Shown: positions 51,535 through 60,509, numbered from the stretch's first letter. The stretch: 64,000 nucleotides of DNA from Bog-950 sp964631835 (GCA_964631835.1 CAZWAD010000003.1:207380-271379), one strand, 5' to 3'. The notes: generated from the sequence alone by a model not told the origin. Made by a program: numbers and translations.

Positions 51535-52216
51535 ATGTTATGGGAAACGAGTGAGGAGAGCAACAAATACAATGGCTGGGCAAAATAGTTGTTGGTGACG
51601 GAGCGCAGAGCCGCTCCTATAACACCAAACAACGGCTCTTCACCTAACACCAACCAAGGCGAAACAGAACGCCTTTTTTGTTGTTTTCGATGAAACTTTG
51701 GAGGACAGGAAGTGCGTTTTTCCCATAATTAACGGGAGCCGAAATAACAACAGTTTATGGGTGAGAACCGGCCTTTCTATCTGAACTTAAAAAGTACAAA
51801 GGCGAACATTACAAACCATTTTAGGGCACCTGCTGTATCCTTTTGGCATGTCATATGGAACTTTCGACAGCCTGGAAGTATTTGAGTATGCCCAAGGGAG
51901 GTTAGGGGCAACTACAGAATGTTTTTAGGTAGGTCTAAGCTCTGCAGAAAAGACCCCGCTGCGACTCAACATACAAGGTTGTCTAATTTGTGGAACGCAT
52001 CTTTTATTTCCAAAAATCAGATTCCCTTTCCACCCTGCAAACTCTCAGCCTGTAACTTTCATACCATTTCTCTTTGCCGAGTTTTCTTGCTATTTCGTGC
52101 CCGGCAATTCTCACTTATTACCTTCCGTAGGTTAACGACATTGCACATTGCATTTACCCACATACCGTTCTTTTCATTATTCCCCAAACCTGAGTATTTT
52201 GGTTTCTCAAATCTGC
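51535..52216. other. Gene-poor stretch with degraded coding remnants
   Basis: No intact gene. A plus-strand frame near 51830-51905 reads YPFGMSYGTFDSLEVFEYAQG, faintly like the YPFGM motif of RHS repeat proteins. A GGCG.AACAGAACGCC hairpin with T-run (about 51657-51681) looks like an orphan terminator. Together with the pseudogene next to it, this is probably a graveyard of surface-protein genes. Confidence 0.4.
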
Positions 52217-54604
52217 ATGATGAAACAACAACTGCTTGCTGTTTATATAATTATCGTTTCCCTGTTTGTTCCAATAATAAAAGCTGCCGCGCAATGCAGC
52301 ACCGGTGAGGTGGAGGTACGGCTCACCATAAATACCGACCAGTACGGCAACGAACTTTACTGGCAGTTAGTGCCTCAGGGCAATGCCTGCGGGACCGGTA
52401 CTATTGCTAGTGGTGGAAATAGTTTAGTGGGCTGCAATGGTGGCGACCTGCAAAACAACCCAACCGGTGGTTATGCGGATAATACCACCATCAATGCAGG
52501 GCCCTGGTGCCTCACCGAAGGCAACAGCTACGACCTGTTTATGGTTGATGACTGGGATGATGGCGCAAACCGTTTTACGGTTTCCATCAATGGGTTCCCG
52601 ATGTACGAATACACAACTACCGGTGGCACCGGAGGTTATGAACGGTTTACGTTTGATGCTTCTCCTCCTTTGGCATACAACTTGGGGGTTACAGCCATTA
52701 CAGTTCCTAAGTACGTTTCGTTCGGTTTCCAAGGGGTGACAGGAAAGCTAAAAAACTTTTCATCCAACACTATTACTTCGCTAACGCTCAATTACAATGT
52801 GAATAATGGCGCACCTGTCTCGGCTAATCTTGGCAGTTTAAATATTCTGCCATATACCGAATACAGTTTTACTCATCCTTCCCAATGGGCTACGTCCGAC
52901 ACCGGTGAGTGCGTTTTAAAAGTTTGGGCAACCAACCTCAACGGCAATGCCGACATGGATTTATCGAATGATGAAAAGAGCACGAATGTTATCGTTCTTC
53001 CGCAAGTACCATTCCTGATTGACCAGTACCTTTTAGTCACACCGGTTCTTACCGATATTGCTACTTCTGCAAACGGCATTGCAGTTCCCCGAGATTTGGA
53101 TTTTCATCCCGACTTAAGAAGATACGAGCTATGGACGATACTGAAAGAAACGGAGAACACCGGTGGAAAAACGGTAACTATTCATAACGCGGGCAAGCCC
53201 AATCAAACCTCGCAGGTAAAGCAGGATGGTAATGCCTGGCATTTTATGAGCCTGCCAACAGGCATTGCTTTCAGCGACAACGAAAACTTTGCCACCTCAC
53301 CGGGCGTGTACGATGCCAACCATGATGGAGGTATGCCGTTTACCGGTCCTGCTCTTTGGTCGAGCGACCCGCTTATTTATGCACAACCCTCGGGACTCAA
53401 CGGCAGCCATTATGATATGCTTCACGAAAGTCCTTACAGTATGGGTATTTGCCATGAGAAGGATAATGTGTTTTGGGTGATGGATGGAAATTCCGGAAAT
53501 GTAGTGCGCTACGATTTTGGCGAGCCTCATGTGCCAGGCGGCAGCTACCATGGCGATGGAATTATCTGGCGATACCCCGATGTAACTTTTGTGCCGCACG
53601 CAACACATCACATACCGAGCCATTGTGTACTCGACAAAAACACTAACCAGCTTTATATCGTTGACTTAGGCAGCCAGCTTGTTTTGAAGATGGATATTAC
53701 CACCGGAACTCCGGGTAGCTCACTAACTCCTCATGAGGCTACAGCTGAATACCGGAATTACAATAACCCCGTTTTCAGTACTGCCATTAATAGCGGGCTA
53801 AATCAGCCCTGCGGTATTGAAGTTTTCAAAAACCGTTTATTAGTAAGTGACTATGCCAATGGCGACATACTTATATATGATATTACCGGCAGCAGCACAA
53901 CTTACCTTGGAAAGGTTTCCACTGGAGCGGCTGGTATCATGGGAATTAAAGTAGGACCTGATGGAAAAATCTGGTATGTGAATGCATCGCAAAACAAAGT
54001 TGTTCGGATTGACGGACCGATTCAGAATCCCGCACCTCTTACCTGCGATTCGTTTTGTGTGGTAAGTGTTACTTACGATACCGGGTATCTTGATATTACT
54101 ATTCAGAATAAGGATACTAACTTCATTAATTACCCGATTGTGCAGGTAATTAACTCAACCGGAGACACAGTTGCTAATACTCAACGCAGTTTTGAATACT
54201 ACGGGCAATTACCAGGCACATCACAGACATATCATATCAGCACTACCCTTAACTCATTCCCATCAAACTTTTCTGGTCAGTTCAGGCTGGAAGACGGGCT
54301 TTACCATAATTCTTGTGTAATTCCCTGGTGTACAGCACCAGTTGTTTCATCGCTTGAAACTGCAAGGGTGACAGAAATGCATATTTATCCAAACCCGGCA
54401 AGCGACAGAATTTTTATTTCTTCTGACAATTCCGTTTCCGAAATACTTTTATACGATTTACAAGGAAAGAAAATAGCCGGGTGGAAAAATTCCGGACAAA
54501 CTATCCGGCAACTTCTGTTGCCTCAGGGAATTTCAAAGGGCTTGTATTTACTGCGTGTGCTAGACAGCGGGGCTGGGAAGACCTTTAAAATTTTGGTGGA
54601 GTAA
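52217..54604 (+). CDS. T9SS-exported protein with NHL/SMP-30-like propeller
   Basis: 795 residues from ATG 52217, giving a good signal peptide (MMKQQLLAVYIIIVSLFVPIIKAAAQ); the ATG at 52148 would add 23 residues in front of it. The N-terminal part (CSTGEVEVRLTINTDQYGNELYWQL, MVDDWDDGANRFTVSING) resembles a beta-sandwich. The middle has propeller-like blades: YSMGICHEKDNVFWVMDGNSGNVVRYDF, HCVLDKNTNQLYIVDLGSQLVLKMDI, CGIEVFKNRLLVSDYANGDILIYDI, MGIKVGPDGKIWYVNASQNKVVRID. The C terminus (MHIYPNPASDRIFIS, ILLYDLQGKKIAGW, ISKGLYLLRVL) is a type A T9SS domain. Secreted; function unknown. Confidence 0.88.
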   Translation: MMKQQLLAVYIIIVSLFVPIIKAAAQCSTGEVEVRLTINTDQYGNELYWQLVPQGNACGTGTIASGGNSLVGCNGGDLQNNPTGGYADNTTINAGPWCLTEGNSYDLFMVDDWDDGANRFTVSINGFPMYEYTTTGGTGGYERFTFDASPPLAYNLGVTAITVPKYVSFGFQGVTGKLKNFSSNTITSLTLNYNVNNGAPVSANLGSLNILPYTEYSFTHPSQWATSDTGECVLKVWATNLNGNADMDLSNDEKSTNVIVLPQVPFLIDQYLLVTPVLTDIATSANGIAVPRDLDFHPDLRRYELWTILKETENTGGKTVTIHNAGKPNQTSQVKQDGNAWHFMSLPTGIAFSDNENFATSPGVYDANHDGGMPFTGPALWSSDPLIYAQPSGLNGSHYDMLHESPYSMGICHEKDNVFWVMDGNSGNVVRYDFGEPHVPGGSYHGDGIIWRYPDVTFVPHATHHIPSHCVLDKNTNQLYIVDLGSQLVLKMDITTGTPGSSLTPHEATAEYRNYNNPVFSTAINSGLNQPCGIEVFKNRLLVSDYANGDILIYDITGSSTTYLGKVSTGAAGIMGIKVGPDGKIWYVNASQNKVVRIDGPIQNPAPLTCDSFCVVSVTYDTGYLDITIQNKDTNFINYPIVQVINSTGDTVANTQRSFEYYGQLPGTSQTYHISTTLNSFPSNFSGQFRLEDGLYHNSCVIPWCTAPVVSSLETARVTEMHIYPNPASDRIFISSDNSVSEILLYDLQGKKIAGWKNSGQTIRQLLLPQGISKGLYLLRVLDSGAGKTFKILVE

Positions 54605-54642
54605 AGACTTCCAAAATTTTTAAAACTTTGGAAATCTGTCAG

Positions 54643-54715
54643 TGATTCCGGAGAGGATCGAACTCTCGACCCGTTGATTAAGAGTCAACTGCTCTACCAG
54701 CTGAGCTACGGAATC
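54643..54715 (-). tRNA. tRNA-Lys (anticodon CTT)
   Basis: On the minus strand a full cloverleaf: acceptor GATTCCG/CGGAATC, D-arm GCTCAGCTGGTAGAGC, anticodon stem GTTGA/TCAAC around loop CTCTTAA (anticodon CTT), T-arm GAGAGTTCGATCCTCTC, and discriminator A. CCA is not encoded. Confidence 0.97.
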
Positions 54716-54820
54716 AAAAAAGGGTACAAACTTAAAATCTCTTTCTAAAATTCCAGTACTGTTTAATAGAGAAAACTTTTCCCGGGAATCTTCGTATAAA
54801 AAGCAGTTTGTACGAAAAGC

Positions 54821-55237
54821 ATGAAAGCTATTTCAGCTATAAAAGACAGTTCGGTTCTTAAAAATATCCGCGAATACGAAAACCTGCATATTGCCTTGTG
54901 GCTGGTAAAAGATGCCTGCTGGGTAATGGATATAAAGGTTGCGGGTATGTTGATGATAATCCCTACCATGTTTGTGGCTCTGCACTTAACATGGAAGTCT
55001 AAAAACAATACTTCGGACCTGTTTCACAATATTGCAGTTTGCTTATGGATAAGCGCTAACGCCACATGGATGACCGGTGAATTCTTTTACAACGATACAT
55101 TACGTCCCTTTGCTGTGGTATTCTTTGCGGGAGGGATTGTTTCCGTAACCCTTTACTACATCGTCCACTTTCCGAAAAAGAAGAGAGAAGATTCTGTTCA
55201 GCATAATTTAATGGAAAAGAAAAAACAAGCCGCTTAA
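54821..55237 (+). CDS. Small conserved membrane protein of unknown function
   Basis: 138 residues with four predicted membrane helices. NIREYENLHIALWLVKDACWVMD begins the first, and KVAGMLMIIPTMFVALHLTW, IAVCLWISANATWMTGEFF and PFAVVFFAGGIVSVTLYYIVHF follow. The C terminus is basic (FPKKKRED...EKKKQAA). Evenly spaced tryptophans and aromatic residues in the helices look conserved. I recognise the shape from Bacteroidota hypothetical proteins but not a named family. The stop overlaps the convergent SUMF1-type gene by three bases. Confidence 0.78.
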   Translation: MKAISAIKDSSVLKNIREYENLHIALWLVKDACWVMDIKVAGMLMIIPTMFVALHLTWKSKNNTSDLFHNIAVCLWISANATWMTGEFFYNDTLRPFAVVFFAGGIVSVTLYYIVHFPKKKREDSVQHNLMEKKKQAA

Positions 55238-56154
55238 TCGCGGGCAAGCCTGAAACCTACATCATCATCTTTCGCATTTATAGGATACCGGTCGCGGTTA
55301 CTAACGCGACAATCGGCTGCCGGATAATACCACGAGCCTCCTCTGCAGGATTTATAGTTATCTGATGTACCATCGGGGCCTTTCGGATTGGAAGCAGGGC
55401 TGAAGTTGTAGTATTCCACTCCGAACCAATCGGAACACCACTGCCAAACGTTACCGGTCATATCATACAATCCAAGTTCATTCGGTTTTAGCTTTCCAAC
55501 CGGGTGAGTTCTTTTACCACTGTTTTTATAATACCAGGCTACCTGCTCAATATCGTTATCTCCAGCGTATTTGTAACCGCGGCTTTTATTTCCACCGCGC
55601 GCAGCATATTCCCATTCGGCTTCGGTAGGCAAGCGATAACGTTTACCGCTCATCAGGTTCAGTTTATCTATAAATTTTTTGGCATCTTCCCACGTTACAT
55701 TTTCAACCGGGCAATCCGGGCAGTGGTTGTAGCAGGGGTTGCTGCTCATTATAGTTTCCCATTCTTTTTGAGTAACGGGAAATTTCGACATATAGAAGGT
55801 GTTAATGCTTACTTTATGTGCCGGTTTTTCCCAATAGTAGCAGGTGGTATCCTTTTCATCGGCACAGCCCATGGTAAAACTTCCGCTATCCACCCGGATC
55901 ATTCTCGAATCAATGAGCTTCATTATCTCCATTTGCGAAGGCTTGATAACTGGAACTTCTTTCTTGGCTTCGTTAATTGATGCCAGTGTTTTTTTCAGTG
56001 AATCAATTTCGCGCTTAAGCCTGTCGTTTTGCTCTACTACAATGTTTATTACTTTATTCAGGCGGGTTACTTCTTGTTCGGGCGTGTAGTCGTCCTGGGC
56101 AAACAAAGTTGCAGAAAGAAACAGAACAAGGGTTGATAAAAAAATGTTTTTCAT
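55234..56154 (-). CDS. Secreted formylglycine-generating enzyme (SUMF1)-like domain protein
   Basis: 306 residues: signal peptide (cleavage near LFAQD), a coiled coil at about 28-65 (EQEVTRLNKVINIVVEQNDRLKREIDSLKKTL), then a SUMF1 domain from about 85: VDSGSFTMGC, FYMSKFPVTQKEWETIM, PVENVTWEDAKKFIDKLN, YRLPTEAEWEYAARGG, LGLYDMTGNVWQWCSDW, RGGSWYYPAADCRVSNRDRY, VGFRLARD. In Bacteroidota this fold also occurs in the T9SS proteins GldJ and GldK, which are lipoproteins; no lipobox cysteine is present here, so it is not one of those. The two cysteines of true formylglycine enzymes are not obvious. Function unknown. Confidence 0.88.
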   Translation of the reverse strand: MKNIFLSTLVLFLSATLFAQDDYTPEQEVTRLNKVINIVVEQNDRLKREIDSLKKTLASINEAKKEVPVIKPSQMEIMKLIDSRMIRVDSGSFTMGCADEKDTTCYYWEKPAHKVSINTFYMSKFPVTQKEWETIMSSNPCYNHCPDCPVENVTWEDAKKFIDKLNLMSGKRYRLPTEAEWEYAARGGNKSRGYKYAGDNDIEQVAWYYKNSGKRTHPVGKLKPNELGLYDMTGNVWQWCSDWFGVEYYNFSPASNPKGPDGTSDNYKSCRGGSWYYPAADCRVSNRDRYPINAKDDDVGFRLARD

Positions 56155-56358
56155 ACAAACAAATGTAAATTCAGAAATGGCAGCCGGCCACTTGATTTAA
56201 ACTAAGTTATCAAGAAGTGACGCGTGAACTGTACAAAATAGGATTTGTGAAAATTACGCCCTGAAGAATACAATACAATGCGGGCAACATTTTTTAAAAA
56301 CCAACGTAGAACAAGTGTTGGAATCACCTTGTAAGATTTACAATGAAGGAAAAGCAAA

Positions 56359-56970
56359 ATGAACCCTAATACAATAACAGAACCGGAAATTTGTATCTGG
56401 ATAGATAAATACGATGATGTATTTTCCGAATTTGATTCCCGTCCTTTTACAGAACGGGCATTTTCAGATGATTTCATAAACCAGGTACGGAAAATCACAA
56501 GTGAAAAAACAGGTGATGTTCGTCTGAAGTTTCACCTGTTTGAAGGTCAGAGAAACAACGAATCGGAATTTGTTATTTCGGAAAAACTGAAATCTCATTT
56601 CAAACACTGCGCAGAAGTTCTCAAAAATAATCAGAAGGAAATTACCCAGAAAGGAATCATGCTTATGGGCGTAGGGTTTGTACTTATATCGTTCATCTTT
56701 TTCCTGACTACTATTTCTGAAGAATATGCATACCTGCATGGAATCATCCTGATGCTTGAGCCCATCGGCTGGTTTACCACATGGACAGGCTTGGACCAGG
56801 TTTTCCAGGTAGCACGAAAAGAAAAATCAGCTATTGATTTTAATTACAAGATGGCTAATGCACAAATCAGCTTTTCAAGTTTTGGAGTTACAGAAAACAC
56901 CACCACAAGTAATGAACCTAAACAAAAAAGTGTAATACCACTGGATGGCTATAATCTTCGTGTAGCGTAG
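56359..56970 (+). CDS. Hypothetical membrane protein
   Basis: 203 residues. The N-terminal 95 residues are soluble and charged, with no signal peptide. Two hydrophobic segments follow (GIMLMGVGFVLISFIFFLTTI and AYLHGIILMLEPIGWFTTWTGL), then a polar C-terminal tail. The hairpin of two helices would put both ends on the cytoplasmic side. No motif is recognised. A terminator follows at 57045. It is flanked upstream by about 200 bp without a gene, containing no clear -7 box. Confidence 0.68.
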   Translation: MNPNTITEPEICIWIDKYDDVFSEFDSRPFTERAFSDDFINQVRKITSEKTGDVRLKFHLFEGQRNNESEFVISEKLKSHFKHCAEVLKNNQKEITQKGIMLMGVGFVLISFIFFLTTISEEYAYLHGIILMLEPIGWFTTWTGLDQVFQVARKEKSAIDFNYKMANAQISFSSFGVTENTTTSNEPKQKSVIPLDGYNLRVA

Positions 56971-57044
56971 TCGAAAAATATCAGATGCTGTTTACATAGC
57001 ACTTAAGTATAAACAAGTAAAAACAAAACCCGTAATCATACATT

Positions 57045-57079
57045 AAAAAATGCCAAACTGAAACGAGGGCATTTTTTTT
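57045..57079 (+). terminator. Terminator of the hypothetical gene at 56359
   Basis: AAAAAATGCC (57045-57054) pairs with GGCATTTTTT (57068-57077), with T residues to 57079. Confidence 0.8.
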
Positions 57080-57108
57080 AAACAGAAATTTCTCTTATTG
57101 AGACCAAA

Positions 57109-57138
57109 AAAAACCCTCCGGAATTCCGGAGGGTTTTT
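57109..57138 (-). terminator. Terminator of rplL
   Basis: Perfect 15 + 15 palindrome centred on GAATTC: AAAAACCCTCCGGAA (57109-57123) and TTCCGGAGGGTTTTT (57124-57138). On the minus strand T residues continue. It lies 21 bp past the rplL stop. Confidence 0.95.
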
Positions 57139-57159
57139 AAATTTTAGTAACAGGGTGAA

Positions 57160-57540
57160 TTACTTCACTTCCACTTCAGCTCCTGCTTCTTCCAGTTTTT
57201 TCTTCAGGTCTTCAGCAGTTGCTTTGTCAACTTTTTCTTTAACCGGTTTGGGTGCACCGTCCACAAGGTCTTTTGCTTCTTTCAAGCCAAGACCGGTAAG
57301 GTCTTTTACTACTTTAACTACGTTCAGTTTCTGACCGCCAGCGGCTTTCAGAATAACGGTGAACTCAGTTTGTTCGGCAGCAGCAGCGGCTCCTCCGCCT
57401 GCTCCTCCGCCTGCTGCTACTGCTACAGCCGCGGCTGCGGGCTCAATACCGTAGTCTGCTTTAAGAATGTTTGCCAGTTCCTGAACGTCTTTTACCGAAA
57501 GATTTACCAATGTTTCGGCTAATGCTTTTAAATCTGCCAT
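57160..57540 (-). CDS. rplL: 50S ribosomal protein L7/L12
   Basis: 126 residues from ATG 57540 (MADLKALAETLVNLSVKDVQELANILK). The longer frame to 57612 adds an unlikely basic prefix and is rejected. Layout: N-terminal dimerisation helices, an Ala/Gly-rich hinge at about 36-55, and a C-terminal factor-binding domain (EQTEFTVILKAAGGQKLNVVKVVKDLTGLGLKEAKDLVDGAPKPVKE). Multiple copies bind L10 and recruit translation GTPases. Unusually, rplL does not follow rplJ directly: a terminator and a helix-hairpin-helix gene lie between. It has its own consensus promoter, a leader of about 136 nt and a terminator. Confidence 0.97.
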   Translation of the reverse strand: MADLKALAETLVNLSVKDVQELANILKADYGIEPAAAAVAVAAGGGAGGGAAAAAEQTEFTVILKAAGGQKLNVVKVVKDLTGLGLKEAKDLVDGAPKPVKEKVDKATAEDLKKKLEEAGAEVEVK

Positions 57541-57682
57541 GTTGTATAATTTTTTTGTGTTGTTTAAAAATTTGCTGTCCTTTCCGCATTTGCCCCCGAT
57601 GTTCTCACACACACGGGATAACAGAAACGTTCAGAACAAACCTCTTCAAAAAATAGTGGAAGCATTTTCCGAAAAGGGACGG

Positions 57683-57713
57683 CAAATATAGAATTTGAAC
57701 GGATTTTGACAAA
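57683..57713 (-). promoter_or_regulatory. Promoter of rplL
   Basis: On the minus strand TTTG (57710-57713), 19-bp spacer, TATATTTG (57683-57690): exact consensus. It continues TATATTTGCCGTCCCTTTT, nearly the same as the tRNA-Trp/secE promoter. The predicted start is near 57676. Confidence 0.85.
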
Positions 57714-57746
57714 CATTTCGAGGGGAAAAATTAAAACTGAATCAGC

Positions 57747-58706
57747 TTATTCTACAGATACATAAGGCTTCATTTTTTGAAAGAGACTGTCGGTGATTAC
57801 AGGAACTTTTTTTATGTCTTCAATGGTCTTAAAACTACCGTGTTCCTTACGGTATGCCATAATTACCTTGGCATAGGAGTAGTTAATGTAAGGGTGCTTT
57901 CTCATGGTCTCAAAATCAGCTGTGTTCAGGTTTATTTTGTTGACAGGTATTTCGTTTACTGTAAACCTGTAGTTCAGATACTGGTAAGTGCTGTCGGGCA
58001 TTCCCCAAACTTCTTTAATCTGTTCCACAGATACGAAACCTCCCAAACGTTCCCGATAGCGGATAATCCGGCTGGCAAGGGATGGCCCTATACCCCTTTG
58101 CCGTTCAAACAACGATGAGTCGGCTGTGTTAATGTCCACTGTAAACTTTTCTTTGGGTTTTTCAGGATATGTTGTTTTGTGGTATTCCTTTTTGGGGAAA
58201 CTGTTCGGCTCAATTTTTATGTATGGCAGCAGGCGGTTATAATTTTCTTCGTTTACCACATAAACTTTCTTTAAGTCTTCGGGAGTATAAAACTTAAAGC
58301 CTTTTGATTTTAGTTTTTCAATAGACTCAGCCTGCTTTTCGCTAAAGCCAAGTTTTACCCATTCCACCACACCTATTTTGTTGGGGTCAAAATCAAAATA
58401 CTCAATCTTCCTTACCTCCTTTCCCCTGAACCTTTTGCTCAGTTCCACATTGGCATAGGGGTTATAAATTTCTGATAATGATTCCTCAGAAGTATCAGCC
58501 GAAGCAAGAAGGGTTCTCCTGTTGTACTCCTCTATAAATGCATCCACTTCTTTTTCGTACTTTGAATTATCGCTTTTCTCAACGGGTTTGAAGAAAAAGT
58601 AAACCTTTGGTGCAAGCAATACTGCAACGGTGGCAAAGACCAAAAGCAAAACCCCGTTGCGCTCTGCACGGGTATATGTGAAATACTGTTCGAGCCACTT
58701 CCACAT
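57747..58706 (-). CDS. Membrane-anchored helix-hairpin-helix (ComEA-like) protein
   Basis: 319 residues. An N-terminal membrane helix (NGVLLLVFATVAVLLAPKVYFFF) is followed by a charged linker and then helix-hairpin-helix modules. These include FDFDPNKIGVVEWVKLGFSEKQAESI, VDINTADSSLFERQRGIGPSLASRIIRYRERLGGF and INLNTADFETMRKHPYINYSYAKVIMAYRKEHG. NTAD..L....GIG..LA..I..YR is the ComEA DNA-binding signature. It may bind DNA at the membrane, as in DNA uptake (inference). It sits between rplJ and rplL, a very unusual place, directly behind the rplJ terminator. Confidence 0.88.
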   Translation of the reverse strand: MWKWLEQYFTYTRAERNGVLLLVFATVAVLLAPKVYFFFKPVEKSDNSKYEKEVDAFIEEYNRRTLLASADTSEESLSEIYNPYANVELSKRFRGKEVRKIEYFDFDPNKIGVVEWVKLGFSEKQAESIEKLKSKGFKFYTPEDLKKVYVVNEENYNRLLPYIKIEPNSFPKKEYHKTTYPEKPKEKFTVDINTADSSLFERQRGIGPSLASRIIRYRERLGGFVSVEQIKEVWGMPDSTYQYLNYRFTVNEIPVNKINLNTADFETMRKHPYINYSYAKVIMAYRKEHGSFKTIEDIKKVPVITDSLFQKMKPYVSVE

Positions 58707-58720
58707 GTATTAAAAATAAA

Positions 58721-58746
58721 AAAGTCTGTTCAATCGAACAGACTTT
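58721..58746 (-). terminator. Terminator after rplJ
   Basis: An 11-bp perfect stem pairs 58721-58731 (AAAGTCTGTTC) with 58736-58746 (GAACAGACTTT). On the minus strand TTTTTATTTTTA follows. It ends the secE-nusG-rplK-rplA-rplJ transcript before the HHH gene and rplL. Confidence 0.92.
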
Positions 58747-58775
58747 GAAATATATCTTCTTTTAAGACTTCCGTA

Positions 58776-59300
58776 TTAGTTCTTTCTCTCCTCAAGAGCT
58801 TTCACCAGGCCGGCAATCTTCTGAGCTGAAGAACCCTGCAAAGCGCTGATAACATTACGCGCTGGCGATTGAAGCAGACCAATAACATCGCCAATCAATT
58901 CCTTTTTGCTCTTCAGTTTTGCAAGTACGGCAATCTGGTTATCGCCAACAAACACATCGGTATCAATGTAAGCGCCTTTCAGCACTGGCTTGTCGCTGTC
59001 TTTTCTGAATTCTTTCAGAACTTTTGCGGGAGAAGCTCCATCGGCTGAAAACATAACCCCGGTAGGTCCGTGAAGCAGAGGGAAAATAGCTTCGTATTGA
59101 GAGCCCGCTTGTTCCAGCGCTTTTTTAATAAATGTATTTTTCGAAACTCGGTATTCAATACCCGAATTGAAACAAAGCCTTCTGAACTTGTTTATTTTTT
59201 CAACCGAAAGAGTTGAAGAATCGGTAATGTAGAAGTATTGTGTATTGCTGAATTTTTCTTTCAGCGTTGCTATTTCCTGGTTTTTCTGATTCTTATCCAT
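58776..59300 (-). CDS. rplJ: 50S ribosomal protein L10
   Basis: 174 residues. Starts MDKNQKNQEIATLKEKFSNTQYFYITDSSTLSVEKINKFRRLC, with YRVSKNTFIKKAL typical of L10. The C-terminal helix (AQKIAGLVKALEERKN) anchors L7/L12 dimers. It is last in the secE-nusG-rplK-rplA-rplJ operon, 27 bp behind rplA. Classical regulation of L10 and L12 by one leader cannot work in the usual way here, because rplL is in another transcription unit. Confidence 0.96.
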   Translation of the reverse strand: MDKNQKNQEIATLKEKFSNTQYFYITDSSTLSVEKINKFRRLCFNSGIEYRVSKNTFIKKALEQAGSQYEAIFPLLHGPTGVMFSADGASPAKVLKEFRKDSDKPVLKGAYIDTDVFVGDNQIAVLAKLKSKKELIGDVIGLLQSPARNVISALQGSSAQKIAGLVKALEERKN

Positions 59301-59327
59301 GATTTCCTGTTTTTAATCTTTGATAAA

Positions 59328-60020
59328 TTAATGTTCTCCTGATTTATAATCTACGTTTATTCCCGGGCTCATGGTGGAAGCCATGCTTATTCCTTTCAGG
59401 TAAATTCCTTTGGCAGTTGCGGGTTTCAGCTTAACAAGGGTTTGCAGAAGCGCTTCAGCATTTTGATTGATTTGCTCCGCACTGAACGATACACGGCCTA
59501 CCGAAGTATGAACGATTCCGAACTTGTCAATTTTGAAAGCAATCTTTCCTCTTTTTACTTCTTCAACAGCTTTACCTACTTCAGGTGTAACAGTTCCCGA
59601 TTTAGGATTTGGCATCAGGTTGCGGGGGCCAAGCACCTTACCAATTTTGGCAATTTTTGCCATTACGTTGGGTGAAGCAATCACCACCTCAAAATCCATC
59701 CAGCCTTGTTCGATTTTCTGAACGAATTCTTCCAGTCCAACAAAATCGGCTCCGGCTTTTTTTGCTTCATCTTCCTTATCGGGCGATGTAAGTACCAGCA
59801 CACGCTTGGTTTTGCCGGTTCCGTGTGGAAGTGCGGTAGTACCACGTATAGCATGGTCGGCTTTTTTAGGGTCTATTCCCAGCTGAATGTGCAAGTCAAC
59901 AGATGCATCGAACTTGCAGGTGTTTATTTCCTTTACCAGTTTGGAAGCTTCGGATAATGTGTAGAGCTTGTTTGCATCTACCTTGACTTCTACGGCTTTT
60001 CTCTTTTTTGTAAGTTTCAT
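59328..60020 (-). CDS. rplA: 50S ribosomal protein L1
   Basis: 230 residues, normal length. Motifs include MKLTKKRKAVEVKVDANKLYTLSEA, CKFDASVDLHIQLGIDPKKADHAIRGTTALPHGTGK, GLEEFVQKIEQGWMDFEVVIASPN and GPRNLMPNPKSGTVTPEV, all characteristic of L1. It forms the L1 stalk and in many bacteria represses its own L11-L1 mRNA. It lies between rplK (60-bp gap) and rplJ. Confidence 0.97.
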   Translation of the reverse strand: MKLTKKRKAVEVKVDANKLYTLSEASKLVKEINTCKFDASVDLHIQLGIDPKKADHAIRGTTALPHGTGKTKRVLVLTSPDKEDEAKKAGADFVGLEEFVQKIEQGWMDFEVVIASPNVMAKIAKIGKVLGPRNLMPNPKSGTVTPEVGKAVEEVKRGKIAFKIDKFGIVHTSVGRVSFSAEQINQNAEALLQTLVKLKPATAKGIYLKGISMASTMSPGINVDYKSGEH

Positions 60021-60080
60021 TGTTTTTGTTTTTTGAGGTGATAGCGAGGCAATGACTCCTCTTCCTCGTGAATAAAAATC

Positions 60081-60509
60081 TTAATATCCTTCTACGTTAA
60101 ATCCTGCGCTCTTTGCTGAACCGGCTACCATGCTCATGGCAGACTCCTCGGTAAAGCAATTCAGGTCAGGCATTTTTTCTTTCGCTATTCTCTTAATAAT
60201 GTCTTTGCTTACCGTTCCCACTTTTTTACGGTTAGGCTCGGCAGAGCCGCTCTGTTTCTTGGTGTATTCCATAAGCAGGGCGTGAACCGGTGGGGTTTTG
60301 ATGATAAAATCAAAACTTTTATCGGTATAAACGGTGATGATAACCGGAAGAACCTTGCCTATTCTGTCCTGCGACTGCGCGTTGAAACGTTTGCAGAACT
60401 CCATAATGTTCACCCCTTTTGAACCGAGTGCCGGACCAATGGGTGGTGCAGGGTTTGCCTGTCCGCCTTTAACCTGAAGCTTGATAAATGTTTGAATTTC
60501 TTTTGCCAT
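60081..60509 (-). CDS. rplK: 50S ribosomal protein L11
   Basis: 142 residues. Recognised by FIKLQVKGGQANPAPPIGPALGSKGVNIMEFCKRFNAQSQD, which includes the conserved proline-rich N-terminal domain, and the C-terminal RNA-binding helices (VSKDIIKRIAKEKMPDLNCFTEESAMSMVAGSAKSAGFNVEG). It binds 23S rRNA at the GTPase centre. It follows nusG after a 41-bp gap with a small REP-like palindrome. Confidence 0.97.
   Translation of the reverse strand: MAKEIQTFIKLQVKGGQANPAPPIGPALGSKGVNIMEFCKRFNAQSQDRIGKVLPVIITVYTDKSFDFIIKTPPVHALLMEYTKKQSGSAEPNRKKVGTVSKDIIKRIAKEKMPDLNCFTEESAMSMVAGSAKSAGFNVEGY

Noticed and set aside
51830..51905. RHS-like YPFGM motif
   Set aside because: Too short and not followed by the usual RHS core; mentioned only as a possible remnant.
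51919..52308. ORF of 129 codons upstream of the cargo gene at 52217
   Set aside because: Overlaps the cargo gene in another frame, has no recognisable domain and an amino acid composition typical of chance frames.
57541..57612. Earlier start for rplL
   Set aside because: The extra residues do not belong to L7/L12, which starts MADLKALAE.
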